Source: Eubacterium sp. UBA5416 (GTDB lineage: Bacteria; Bacillota; Clostridia; Lachnospirales; Lachnospiraceae). From it: DNA of 24,004 nt. Positions within the stretch are counted from its first letter, which is position 1. Every line of letters begins with the position of its first letter. The stretch lies in the NCBI GenBank assembly GCA_002409525.1, contig DHNM01000040.1:97229-121232 (forward strand). Reading direction: 5' to 3'. Below the pieces are notes generated by a model. The model worked only from the letters and a program-made list of their open reading frames with translations. It did not search any database and was not told the DNA's origin. Made by a program: the position numbers and the translations under genes. This document shows, one piece after another, positions 14,648 to 21,829 of the stretch.

Positions 14648-15799
14648 TTATTTATTTTCCATCTTTTCTTTTACGGTTAGCCCCATGTAAATAAATTCAT
14701 ATATCATCTTTCCATTTCTTTTAATAACTTTATCGCCGTCCTTTAGAATCATAGTTCCATCAGCATAATTTCTTGTTGTTGAAGGATGCATGCCTTTCAT
14801 CTTCAAAACCCACTGGATTGGCTTTGGTACAGAAGAAGCCGCATCACGTGACTCCAGCTCTTCTTTCTGGCGAATGTTATACGATAAAGATTTGGCTCCC
14901 TGTTTGAATACATATTGTATTTCCTTAGGGTACATTTTTCCTGAGAGCTTTTCCTGATATTCTTCAGAGAGCCTGCATTTAGGAGTTTCTAAGTCCTCAA
15001 GTACAATGTTTCCATTCTTGTCCTCAAGAAACATCATAGACAGACGCTCATAGTCGAACTTTTTCTGAGTTCCTATATCAAATAAAACAAGTGCATAGTC
15101 ACCAAAGTTCTGCCTTCCCCAGATCCAGTGATCCCAGGTCGTATTATGCTTCATATTTCCCCACTGATGGTCATGATATCCCTCACCGGTCACATGATGT
15201 TTTTTCCCATTATAGAAAAGAGTTCCACTCACTTTTCCTCTAGGTACCGCACATAACCAGGTAAAGTATCCTTTCTCATCATAGTCAAAAACAAAACCGC
15301 CTGCTCCGGGGCGCCATGGTTTCGAGGTACTTACAAGCTTCAAATCCGCTCCTACATTAGAAGCCTCACCAGTTCCGCCGGCACCATCAGTTCCATTCAC
15401 ACCACCTGTCTGATCTACATGAATAGTATATGTCAGCAAATCCCCTAATATAAAGTGAGGACCATATTTTACATCACAGCAATCCTTTCCAAAATGTGCA
15501 TCTTCTTTTTTTAATATAACATTATCCTTATACTCCCGGCCATCTGGAGCGGTAATCTTGATTACTACAGATGGGATGGTCCCGTCTTTTCCAATTGTTT
15601 TATTATCCTTGGTGTTAAAGTGGATCACCGCCTTTGACCCATCATCTAAAATCATATCAAAGTACCACCATTCGTAAACACCTGCACGATCATCATCTCT
15701 TTTTCCGTCTTCCCAGGCCTCGATACTACCTTTTCCTGTTCCCATTCGCTTATAATCTTTATCCTGATTCATAACCCTTACCGGTATCTTTTTTTTCAA
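14648..15799 (-). CDS. CrtC/AttH-type lipocalin-like protein, paralogue A
   Basis: A 383-residue protein of the hydroxyneurosporene synthase (CrtC)/AttH group, a double lipocalin-like beta-barrel. Diagnostic motifs are YEWWYFD (42-48), WRPGAGG (about 166-172), GYHDHQWGN (about 206-214) and WIWGR (about 224-228). CrtC hydrates an isolated C=C bond; related fungal enzymes such as Fsa2 and CghA catalyse Diels-Alder cyclisation. A Gly-rich loop insert near 130-148 is missing from the other two copies here. The start is a TTG at 15799 in a TTGA overlap with the upstream gene's TGA stop, 10 bases after an AAGGAGG site, so translation is coupled. It shares a transcript with the second DAPG-hydrolase-like gene and is probably controlled by the TetR gene at 16764. 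No signal peptide is seen. Substrate unknown. Confidence 0.82.
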   Translation of the reverse strand: MKKKIPVRVMNQDKDYKRMGTGKGSIEAWEDGKRDDDRAGVYEWWYFDMILDDGSKAVIHFNTKDNKTIGKDGTIPSVVIKITAPDGREYKDNVILKKEDAHFGKDCCDVKYGPHFILGDLLTYTIHVDQTGGVNGTDGAGGTGEASNVGADLKLVSTSKPWRPGAGGFVFDYDEKGYFTWLCAVPRGKVSGTLFYNGKKHHVTGEGYHDHQWGNMKHNTTWDHWIWGRQNFGDYALVLFDIGTQKKFDYERLSMMFLEDKNGNIVLEDLETPKCRLSEEYQEKLSGKMYPKEIQYVFKQGAKSLSYNIRQKEELESRDAASSVPKPIQWVLKMKGMHPSTTRNYADGTMILKDGDKVIKRNGKMIYEFIYMGLTVKEKMENK

Positions 15800-16584
15800 A
15801 TCTTAGCTGCCTCCTTAATCATTTCATAAGTTTCCATTGCCAGATGTAATTTATGGCCCTCGATCATCTCCTTTGGCGTATTTTTAGGAAAATATACCGT
15901 GGTTCGAACATCAAATCCTTTTTCTGACGGTTTCATTTGGTGGTATGCAATATCGTGACGCAGCGTACCATCGAGCAGTTTTGACGTTCCTGCCGTGGCA
16001 TCTGGAAATCCATTATCTGTAACAACCTTATCTTTAAGCGAATCCTGTCCCGGCATTACTATGACTTCTGTAGGACCGCCATACATTCCCATGGTTTCAA
16101 CTCCCATCCGCTCCTGTCCCTTGCAGTCTTCTGTCTTCGTAAAGCAAAAATGTTCCGGGTTTTCGGTCATGACAGAACTATCACCGCCGCTTAAAACGGA
16201 AGCCATCTTTTCCTGAAATTGTTCTAAAGTCATACCCACAATATTTAAATCGGCCGTTGCTCTGATCATCGGATTCTCATCATGGTAATCCCTTACAATC
16301 TCCCGCCACATTCTGGCAGAACGTTGTAGTTCTGACGCATATAACTTTTTAAACTCATCTGCTGCTATCTCACTTCTTGCTTTAAGATTGAGTTCCTCTG
16401 CCTCCTCATAACTTAAATAATTAACATCATCGTATGTCAGAGAGTTACCGTTGTATGGTATTTCAGCTCCCAGATATATCATTTCCTGAAGTACATGTTT
16501 TTCCCTTTCATAACGAATCAATCTCAATTGTTTGTCCGAATATGTGTCTCCATCAATCGTTACTTTTATTTTAACGTCATCCAA
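15796..16584 (-). CDS. Possible DAPG-hydrolase (PhlG)-like protein, copy 2, TTG start
   Basis: A 262-residue paralogue of the protein at 11228-12007, colinear over its whole length. The same landmarks are present: GMTLEQF, NPEHF, GVETMGMYGGPT, YHQMKP, YFPKNTP and GHKLHLAMET near the C-terminus, keeping the possible His, Glu and His-x3-Glu metal ligands. The open frame extends back to an ATG at 16653, but that codon lies within the -35 element of its own promoter. The TTG at 16584 follows a GGAAGAGGG site and gives an N-terminus that aligns with the ATG of copy 1, so TTG is the start. It is the first gene of a two-gene unit with the AttH-like paralogue A. I infer that it acts on the product or substrate of that protein. 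Function is unproven. Confidence 0.62.
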   Translation of the reverse strand: MDDVKIKVTIDGDTYSDKQLRLIRYEREKHVLQEMIYLGAEIPYNGNSLTYDDVNYLSYEEAEELNLKARSEIAADEFKKLYASELQRSARMWREIVRDYHDENPMIRATADLNIVGMTLEQFQEKMASVLSGGDSSVMTENPEHFCFTKTEDCKGQERMGVETMGMYGGPTEVIVMPGQDSLKDKVVTDNGFPDATAGTSKLLDGTLRHDIAYHQMKPSEKGFDVRTTVYFPKNTPKEMIEGHKLHLAMETYEMIKEAAKI

Positions 16585-16624
16585 ATTAATACCCTCTTCC
16601 TTATTTTTATTTTTTCTAATACGA

Positions 16625-16653
16625 ATTGTATCATTAAATGTAATTGTGATCAA
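16625..16653 (-). promoter_or_regulatory. Promoter of the copy-2/AttH-A unit
   Basis: Read on the minus strand: TTGATC (16653-16648), a 17-base spacer and TACAAT (16630-16625). The -10 is embedded in TGATACAAT, the same sequence as in the divergent promoter at 16706-16734. Confidence 0.7.
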
Positions 16654-16683
16654 GGATATTTAGTGATTCAATTCCCACTCATA

Positions 16684-16732
16684 TGTATCATCAAAAATAT
16701 AATCATTGATCTAAGAGAAAACCAGTGATACA
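16684..16732. promoter_or_regulatory. TGATACA operator-like boxes between divergent promoters
   Basis: TGTATCA (16684-16690) and TGATACA (16726-16732) are inverted copies of one 7-base box. A third copy overlaps the minus-strand -10 (TGTATCA at 16627-16633). These are good candidates for binding by the TetR protein encoded at 16764; binding is inference. Confidence 0.45.
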
Positions 16733-16734
16733 AT
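16706..16734 (+). promoter_or_regulatory. Promoter of the third TetR gene
   Basis: TTGATC (16706-16711), a 17-base spacer and TACAAT (16729-16734). It has the same -35, spacer length and -10 as the opposing promoter at 16625-16653. Confidence 0.7.
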
Positions 16735-16763
16735 ATGTATAAATAAAGGAGAGAGAGGTAATT

Positions 16764-17309
16764 ATGTATCACGGAACAGCAGAAAATCAAAAATCCAAAA
16801 AAAAAATAGTAGAAGCACTCTTTTTGTTAATGAAAAGGAAATCCTTTTCGGAAATAACTGCAACTGACATAATACGAAAAGCTGATGTGGCAAGAGCCAC
16901 TTATTATAGAAACTTTGATAAGAAAGAAGATATTCTGAATGAATTTATGGAAGAACTGAGACGTGATATTTCTCTGGAAGAGCATACTGATAACGAAGAA
17001 CTTTTTGCATACGAAAACGTGGTAAACGGATTTGAAAAAGCTTTAAACCATTTTTTACAGAAAAAATCATATGTTCTTACTCTGTACGAGAAAGGTTTTG
17101 GAACTATGATTCAAGATACGATGAATCGTTATGTAGAAGAATACGCAGGTGAAATGTCTTTTCGCTCCCCGAATCGATACCTTCTTTATTTTGTATCCGG
17201 TGCATCCACAAACATCCTGCTTCAATGGCTCAGCCAGGGTGCGGAAGAATCGCCGCATGAAATAGCAACAATCTGTGCCAATATTATGAGCAAACCAATT
17301 ATTAAATAA
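16764..17309 (+). CDS. TetR-family transcriptional regulator (third)
   Basis: A 181-residue protein with a typical TetR N-terminal domain (about 8-55; FSEITATDIIRKADVARATYY is split around the turn near 28-48) and a C-terminal domain related in style to the TetR_C family of Firmicutes. An AAAGGAGAGAGAGG site precedes the ATG. It is divergent from the copy-2/AttH-A unit, with mirror-image promoters and shared TGATACA boxes, so it most likely represses that unit and itself. It is followed by a strong hairpin terminator. Confidence 0.9.
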   Translation: MYHGTAENQKSKKKIVEALFLLMKRKSFSEITATDIIRKADVARATYYRNFDKKEDILNEFMEELRRDISLEEHTDNEELFAYENVVNGFEKALNHFLQKKSYVLTLYEKGFGTMIQDTMNRYVEEYAGEMSFRSPNRYLLYFVSGASTNILLQWLSQGAEESPHEIATICANIMSKPIIK

Positions 17310-17365
17310 GTGGAGGCAGACAGCTCATCCACCTCCTGCTAAATAATGACAGTTTATATCTTTCG

Positions 17366-17404
17366 AAAAATTCCCGGGGATTTATATCCCGGGAATCTTT
17401 TTTC
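17366..17404. terminator. Bidirectional intrinsic terminator
   Basis: ATTCCCGGG (17370-17378) pairs with CCCGGGAAT (17388-17396) around a nine-base loop. It is followed by CTTTTTT on the plus strand and, in the other direction, by the complement of AAAAA. It serves the TetR gene and the convergent flavodoxin gene. Its sequence resembles the terminator at 12026-12066. Confidence 0.82.
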
Positions 17405-17429
17405 CTATATATCAATAGTCTGACTGCCG

Positions 17430-17894
17430 TTAGTTTATTTGTTTTAAACTATGAACCCAGTCATCATAATTATCCTTTTTTGCAATCCCGTAATTAAAGG
17501 GATGAACAACCTGCGATTTCGGACAAGCCCTCTTAATTGCAGGCAAAGTCTTGCTGACATTCGCAAGCCCACAAGTGGCAAAAGGAATCACTGTCTTCCC
17601 CTCCAGACTACAGCGACTGATGAAATCAGAGAGGAATTCCGGAGGATTCATATACCAGATTGGATAGCCGATAAACACTGTATCATATGCTGAGAGATCC
17701 GGAACCGGAGTCACAGACTGAACCGGAACTTTATTCTTTCTCTCTTTATTTACACGGACCAGTGATGATACATAATTTCCGTAAGGATCCTCCGGTTCTA
17801 CTTTAAGCATCTCACAATGAAAGTCCTTCTGAATTCTTTTTGCAAGCTTTTCTGTATTTCCTGTCTTTGAGTAATATATAATCATTGCTTTCAT
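17430..17894 (-). CDS. Flavodoxin
   Basis: A 154-residue flavodoxin-fold protein. The FMN phosphate loop is SKTGNT (9-14), after the first strand MIIYYS. The 50s/60s loop region contains FIGYPIWYMNPP and the third flavin-binding region FATCG. Length and motifs suit a short-chain flavodoxin of the type common in Clostridia. I prefer the ATG at 17894 over the longer frame to 17945, because the extra N-terminus is not part of the fold and a GGAAAGG site lies upstream of 17894, though its spacing is long. It is transcribed alone or with the small reading frame upstream. It is a likely low-potential electron carrier for reductases in this region (inference). Confidence 0.88.
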   Translation of the reverse strand: MKAMIIYYSKTGNTEKLAKRIQKDFHCEMLKVEPEDPYGNYVSSLVRVNKERKNKVPVQSVTPVPDLSAYDTVFIGYPIWYMNPPEFLSDFISRCSLEGKTVIPFATCGLANVSKTLPAIKRACPKSQVVHPFNYGIAKKDNYDDWVHSLKQIN

Positions 17895-17976
17895 AGTCTG
17901 AATTTTACCTTTCCTTATTTTATTATACAGCATTTTACAATCCAACTTCCACTACAATTTGGTCCGTTCCCATCGC

Positions 17977-18200
17977 TTATGAGAATTCGTAATTTACCAG
18001 TTCACATAGCAATTCATGAATAATCTCTAGCATGAATACGACAAATACCGTGGATTCTCCATTTGTATTCGCAGCATTGAGTACACTGACCTGATCCACA
18101 GTAAGTGAATTCTGCTCAATGGCCAGAGAGGATTGAATGGAACGTATCCGATTTTCTCTTCGAAGTTTCGGGTTCTTGGTGGTTCATAATACTCTGCCAT
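17977..18200 (-). pseudogene. Probable frameshifted small gene, unrecognised
   Basis: A strong GGAGGTGAG site precedes an ATG at 18200. The frame from it begins MAEYYEPPR and stops at 18027. From about codon 6 a second frame stays open, without a stop, to a TAA at 17977 and has a coding-like composition (SIQSSLAIEQNSLTVDQ, then a hydrophobic MLEIIHELLCEL segment). One shift in the first third would join them into about 74 residues, so a broken small gene is the simplest reading. Programmed frameshifting, or a genuine 57-residue product (18027-18200), cannot be excluded. I do not recognise either product. The stretch 17895-18269 holds nothing else I can support. Confidence 0.4.
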
Positions 18201-18269
18201 TCCTGCTCACCTCCTAATATAAGTGCAGGACTTCCTGCTTCTTCACCCTTCGGATCACTTTTTATCATA

Positions 18270-18830
18270 CTATTTTAATTTCTTACCGTCTTTAAATGCA
18301 TGCCCTGCGATTTGATCTGAATGAAAATACAGATTTCCAACAGAGTCAAAGGTAATCGGATCCAGTTTAATCGGATCAATCTCACCCTTTTCATTGAGAA
18401 TGGATTCATCAGCACTGATATTCACAATCTCAGCAACCAGTTTGCATGTTTCTTCTTCATAACTGATCTTTTTGCATTCCAGTGTCATGCCAAGCTCATC
18501 AATCAGCGGTGCATCCACGTACTGGCTTTTCGTAGCGTGAAAGCCAGACTTTTGAAATTTATCTGGTGTGTCGTTCGCCGAAACAATCCCCACATAATCT
18601 GCCTCTGTCACATGTGCTCCATCCGCCATGCTCACGGTAAACTCATTCCGTTTCAGAATGTTCTTCAGTGTCTTGCGCCATGGACTGATATAGATCGAAA
18701 TCTCATGATTACCGAGGATTCCGCCCCAGGCTGCATTCATGGCATTCGGTGTTCCATCCTCACAGTATGTACCGATAATCAATACCGGCATCGGATAAAT
18801 ATATGACTGTGGACCCAAATCTTTTCTCAT
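18270..18830 (-). CDS. Flavin reductase-like (flavoredoxin-type) FMN-binding protein
   Basis: A 186-residue protein of the flavin reductase-like FMN-binding split-barrel family, close in layout to flavoredoxins. Visible features are PMPVLIIGTYCEDGTPNAMNAAWGG (split over about 13-37), ISIYISPWRKTLKNI (44-58) and the mid-protein FTVSMAD (64-70), which form the FMN-binding barrel. The C-terminal part is as usual for the family. The ATG is preceded by AAAGGGGG. It probably reduces or carries flavin or passes electrons with the neighbouring flavodoxin. It is transcribed alone on the minus strand, and the downstream small gene appears broken. Confidence 0.87.
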   Translation of the reverse strand: MRKDLGPQSYIYPMPVLIIGTYCEDGTPNAMNAAWGGILGNHEISIYISPWRKTLKNILKRNEFTVSMADGAHVTEADYVGIVSANDTPDKFQKSGFHATKSQYVDAPLIDELGMTLECKKISYEEETCKLVAEIVNISADESILNEKGEIDPIKLDPITFDSVGNLYFHSDQIAGHAFKDGKKLK

Positions 18831-18917
18831 TGAAAGTACCCCCTTTTCAATTATAAATCCGTGATCTACCAGTAATATTAACTACACTTATGGTAACATA
18901 TGGGAGGTGAAAGCTCA

Positions 18918-18989
18918 ATGAGAAATTGTTTTCTGTTATGCGAAATCTGTGAAAAAACTATCATAAATCCGAGAAGTCCTCAGATTTGA
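18918..18989 (+). CDS. 23-codon reading frame with CxxC, strong ribosome site and downstream terminator
   Basis: GGGAGGTGA lies seven bases before an ATG at 18918. The frame begins MRNCFLLCEICEK, contains CxxC at residues 8-11, and ends with TGA at 18987-18989 after 23 residues. About 40 bases later is a good hairpin with a T-run. The first residues recall the N-terminal Cys-x2-Cys knuckle of desulforedoxin/desulfoferrodoxin proteins, so this may be a truncated relic of such a gene. A short peptide or leader is the alternative. No second metal-binding half was found downstream. Confidence 0.35.
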   Translation: MRNCFLLCEICEKTIINPRSPQI

Positions 18990-19026
18990 TTGGCATTTGC
19001 TTTCAGGAAATTCCGAGAGTAAAATA

Positions 19027-19082
19027 CTCCTTTTCAGCAAGAATTTTCATACCCAGATCTTGCCAAAAAGGAGCTGTTTTTT
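19027..19082. terminator. Bidirectional terminator
   Basis: CTCCTTTT + GCAAGA (19027-19034, 19037-19042) pairs with TCTTGC + AAAAGGAG (19058-19063, 19066-19073), with a CA/CA internal loop, followed by CTGTTTTTT on the plus strand. On the minus strand the stem is followed by TATTTTAC, so it can also end the old yellow enzyme transcript. Confidence 0.75.
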
Positions 19083-19111
19083 ACCAGAGACACAACATTT
19101 TTTTCACTACC

Positions 19112-21163
19112 TTATTTGCTTAACTCTAAGACCAAATCATTCGCACGCCATATTGCATTTTTTAGATTTGCAACTTTGTATACGTCGCCAATGAAATGGA
19201 CATGATCGCTTTCGCTCTCCGCCAGTCTGCAACCGGAATCATATCCTATGGATACAACAACATCATCGCACAATATAGTTTTATATTCACCATCTTCCAG
19301 CTGGATATTCAGACAGTTATTGTCTATACTTAAAGTCTTTGTCGAAGTATAGACCGGAACTTTATAGTATTCAAATGCATCTCTTAAATAACTTGTATTC
19401 GCCATGCTTGATCCCACGACTTTTAGTATATCGTCCTGCATTTCAACAATAGCCGGATGTTTTCCACTCATTGCCAATTCATAAGCTATCTCACAACCTG
19501 TAAGTCCACCGCCGATAATCGCAACATGATCTCCACACTCCATTTTATTTCTTAAAAAATCTAGTGCTGTCACTGCTTTGTCATTCCCCGGTATCCGCAG
19601 ATTTCTTGCACAAGATGATCCCGTAGCGATTACAATTTCATCTGCTTCGATTTCAGATAAATCTCTGACCTCAGTATTCAACTGCACCCGGACATTAGAT
19701 TTCCCGATCTGACGAATATAGTATTGTATAAGTTCCCGATCCTTTTCCTTAAATGTAAAACTTGCGGCTTCATTAAATACTCCGCCAAATCGGTCAGACT
19801 TTTCATAGAGTGTAACCGCATGTCCTCGCTTTGCCGCCTGCAGCGCAAATTCCATTCCTGCTATACCGGCACCGATCACTGCGATTCTTTTTGGATTTGA
19901 AGCCATTTTTACAGCATATTTCTTTTCGTTACGTGTATATGGGTTTAATGCACAGACGCCGGTAGGTTCATTCATATTCATCACAAGTCCCGATTTCTTC
20001 CAGAGACCGTTGGGCAAACATCCTAAGTGACAGCCAATACACGGCATGATATCGTCTTCTCTTTCTTCCCTGATTTTGGTAAGGTAATCTGTTTCGGTAA
20101 GAAACTGTCTTGCGATACCGACAAAATCAATATTACCGTTTTTAATCTCTCGCGCGGCATCTTCCAGCTGCATCCGTCCCGCACAGATCAGCGGTTTGTC
20201 TGTATACTTTGATATTTCTTTTACTTCTGCAAGATTACAGTTTAACGGCATATATACCGGCGGATGTGCATAATACCAGGCATCGTATGTTCCGTTGTCG
20301 GCATTAAAAGCATCATATCCAGCTTCCGTAAGAATCTGAATTGCTTTTTTTGACTCTTCCATATCTCTTCCGATTTCTTCGGACTCATGGTCTGCCGGAA
20401 TAATTCCTTTATTAAATCCTCTTGTTTTAGAGGTGACCGAATAACGCAGCATAACCGGGTAATCCTGTCCACAGCGTTCTTTGATTGCCTTTACAATTTC
20501 ACAGGAAAAACGAAGTCTGTTTTCCAGGCTGCCGCCATACTCGTCAGATCTGTGATTTGTATAGGTACATGCAAACTGATCCAGAAGATAACCTTCATGC
20601 ACCGCATGTATATCAATTCCGTCAATTCCGGCCTCTTTGCATAAAAATGCGGTTTCAGCCATTGCATGAATGATATCGTGAATTTGGTCCTTTTTTAATG
20701 CTTTTGTCTTGAACTCGTTAATCCATATATTTGGCATTCCATCATCCGCAGATGCATTTACAGCATCAAGATTCAGAACAGGATTTAACTTTTCATATTG
20801 ATTGAACATTTCGTACGGCATCGGTGTATTTCTTCCAAATCCGGCAGTCAGCTGAAAAAAGATTTTTGTTCCGTAAGAATGCAGTTCATCAACGGTTTCC
20901 TTTACTCCCGTAAAAGCTTCCGGATGCTGCCATAGCCACTGATGTCCATTAAAGCTGGCAACCGGTACGGCGCCGGGAATGATCAGGCCGACCCCATCCT
21001 TTGCCTTATCGATAAACAGATCATGTACTGCCGGATCATAACCATTTCCATTCAGCCATTCCACCATTGTAGTCCCCTCCATTGGACACATGACAAAGCG
21101 GTTTTTCACTTCACATGTTCCAATCTTTGCACCTGTAAACAGGATTTCATATTCTTTTTTCAT
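19112..21163 (-). CDS. Old-yellow-enzyme family [4Fe-4S] flavin oxidoreductase (BaiCD/enoate reductase type)
   Basis: A 683-residue three-domain ene-reductase. Residues 1 to about 365 form the FMN TIM barrel, with the active-site segment IHAVHEGYLLDQF (185-197: H186, H189, Y192) and DEYGGSLENR (207-216). Cys375, 378, 382 and 404 (CIGCHLGC, then C) bind a [4Fe-4S] cluster. The FAD domain starts at IAVIGAGIAGMEFA (427-440) and the NAD(P)H site at VAIIGGGLTGCEIA (547-560). Characterised relatives reduce C=C bonds next to a carbonyl: 2,4-dienoyl-CoA, cinnamates, bile-acid intermediates, flavones and isoflavones. The ATG at 21163 follows an AAGGAGAGG site; a longer frame to 21205 would run into the promoter. 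It is divergent from the TetR gene at 21290 across a palindromic control region. The substrate is unknown. Confidence 0.9.
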   Translation of the reverse strand: MKKEYEILFTGAKIGTCEVKNRFVMCPMEGTTMVEWLNGNGYDPAVHDLFIDKAKDGVGLIIPGAVPVASFNGHQWLWQHPEAFTGVKETVDELHSYGTKIFFQLTAGFGRNTPMPYEMFNQYEKLNPVLNLDAVNASADDGMPNIWINEFKTKALKKDQIHDIIHAMAETAFLCKEAGIDGIDIHAVHEGYLLDQFACTYTNHRSDEYGGSLENRLRFSCEIVKAIKERCGQDYPVMLRYSVTSKTRGFNKGIIPADHESEEIGRDMEESKKAIQILTEAGYDAFNADNGTYDAWYYAHPPVYMPLNCNLAEVKEISKYTDKPLICAGRMQLEDAAREIKNGNIDFVGIARQFLTETDYLTKIREEREDDIMPCIGCHLGCLPNGLWKKSGLVMNMNEPTGVCALNPYTRNEKKYAVKMASNPKRIAVIGAGIAGMEFALQAAKRGHAVTLYEKSDRFGGVFNEAASFTFKEKDRELIQYYIRQIGKSNVRVQLNTEVRDLSEIEADEIVIATGSSCARNLRIPGNDKAVTALDFLRNKMECGDHVAIIGGGLTGCEIAYELAMSGKHPAIVEMQDDILKVVGSSMANTSYLRDAFEYYKVPVYTSTKTLSIDNNCLNIQLEDGEYKTILCDDVVVSIGYDSGCRLAESESDHVHFIGDVYKVANLKNAIWRANDLVLELSK

Positions 21164-21198
21164 CGGTCCTCTCCTTTTCTTTTGAATAATTCTTAAGG

Positions 21199-21227
21199 TT
21201 GACATTTGTAACTCTTAGTATTATAAT
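21199..21227 (+). promoter_or_regulatory. Consensus promoter of the fourth TetR gene
   Basis: TTGACA (21199-21204), exactly 17 bases, then TATAAT (21222-21227): a perfect sigma-A consensus on the plus strand. Confidence 0.8.
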
Positions 21228-21250
21228 GACAAAATATTATCAAATGTCAA
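21199..21250. promoter_or_regulatory. Palindromic control region with overlapping divergent promoters
   Basis: TTGACATTTG (21199-21208) and CAAATGTCAA (21241-21250) form a perfect 10-base inverted repeat. The centre holds ATTATAAT, which reads as a -10 on both strands. The minus-strand promoter would be TTGACA (21250-21245), a 19-base spacer and TATAAT (21225-21220). A single regulator could therefore control both genes. Confidence 0.6.
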
Positions 21251-21252
21251 TG

Positions 21253-21267
21253 GTCTTAGCATAAGAC
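21253..21267. promoter_or_regulatory. Operator-like inverted repeat GTCTTA-GCA-TAAGAC
   Basis: A perfect 6-base inverted repeat with a three-base centre, 15 bases in all, lies between the promoter and the start of the fourth TetR gene and near the old yellow enzyme -35. The size fits a TetR-family operator. A half-site CTTAG also occurs at 21214-21218. Confidence 0.45.
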
Positions 21268-21289
21268 TTACAAACTGGAGGTTATGTAA

Positions 21290-21829
21290 ATGTATTCCGG
21301 TTCGAATATTACCGCTCGTCACTCTATGTCCGATTTATCAAACGCACTGTTTCATTTACTTCATCAGTATAAATATAATGAAATCACTATTACCATGATA
21401 TGCCAGGAGGCCCAAATATCCCGGCAGACTTTTTACAAATTATTCAAAAATAAAAAAGGGGTTGTTCAATATCTCATCTCTTCAAATTACAGCGATTTTG
21501 AAGAAGGTTTTCAGAAGACAGAAAGCCTTACCTTGGAGGAATTTACAAAATACACCCTGGAATTCTTTTGGAAGAAAAAAGATTTATTTGATCTTTTGAT
21601 ATCCCACAACCTGGAACGGTACTTTCTTGAAGAGGTACAAGAAAGGCTTGCTTCTGTTCTTGAACTCTTTCAGGCAACACCATTTCTTGAAAACAAAACG
21701 ATCTATAACTTTTTAACGGGTGGACTGAGCTCTATGATTTTATATCAGGTGGGCGTTGATAAAGAGGAAAATATAGAGCAAGTGGCCAAAGAATTTGCCG
21801 ACTTGATGGGAAATCCCGTTCTTCGCTAG
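21290..21829 (+). CDS. TetR-family transcriptional regulator (fourth)
   Basis: A 179-residue protein with an N-terminal TetR helix-turn-helix near residues 10-55 (ITITMICQEAQISRQTFYKLF is split around the turn at about 31-51) and a helical ligand-binding domain rich in Phe and Leu. The ATG follows GGAGG at eight bases. It is divergent from the old yellow enzyme gene and is followed, within its own stop codon, by a perfect bidirectional terminator shared with the AttH-like gene at 21871. A 17-base element in its promoter region recurs in front of that AttH-like gene (16 of 17 identical), so this regulator may control both flanking enzyme genes. Confidence 0.9.
   Translation: MYSGSNITARHSMSDLSNALFHLLHQYKYNEITITMICQEAQISRQTFYKLFKNKKGVVQYLISSNYSDFEEGFQKTESLTLEEFTKYTLEFFWKKKDLFDLLISHNLERYFLEEVQERLASVLELFQATPFLENKTIYNFLTGGLSSMILYQVGVDKEENIEQVAKEFADLMGNPVLR

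Noticed and set aside
14648..15799. Carotenoid biosynthesis (crtC)
   Set aside because: Only the fold motifs match; no other carotenoid gene is visible, so the gene symbol is not justified.
16585..16653. N-terminal extension of the copy-2 hydrolase-like protein from an ATG at 16653
   Set aside because: The ATG lies in the -35 element of the gene's promoter, and the paralogue starts where the TTG at 16584 is.
19112..21163. Assignment of the ene-reductase as a bile-acid gene (baiCD or baiH)
   Set aside because: The motif is shared by many gut ene-reductases, and no other bai gene is present in the window.
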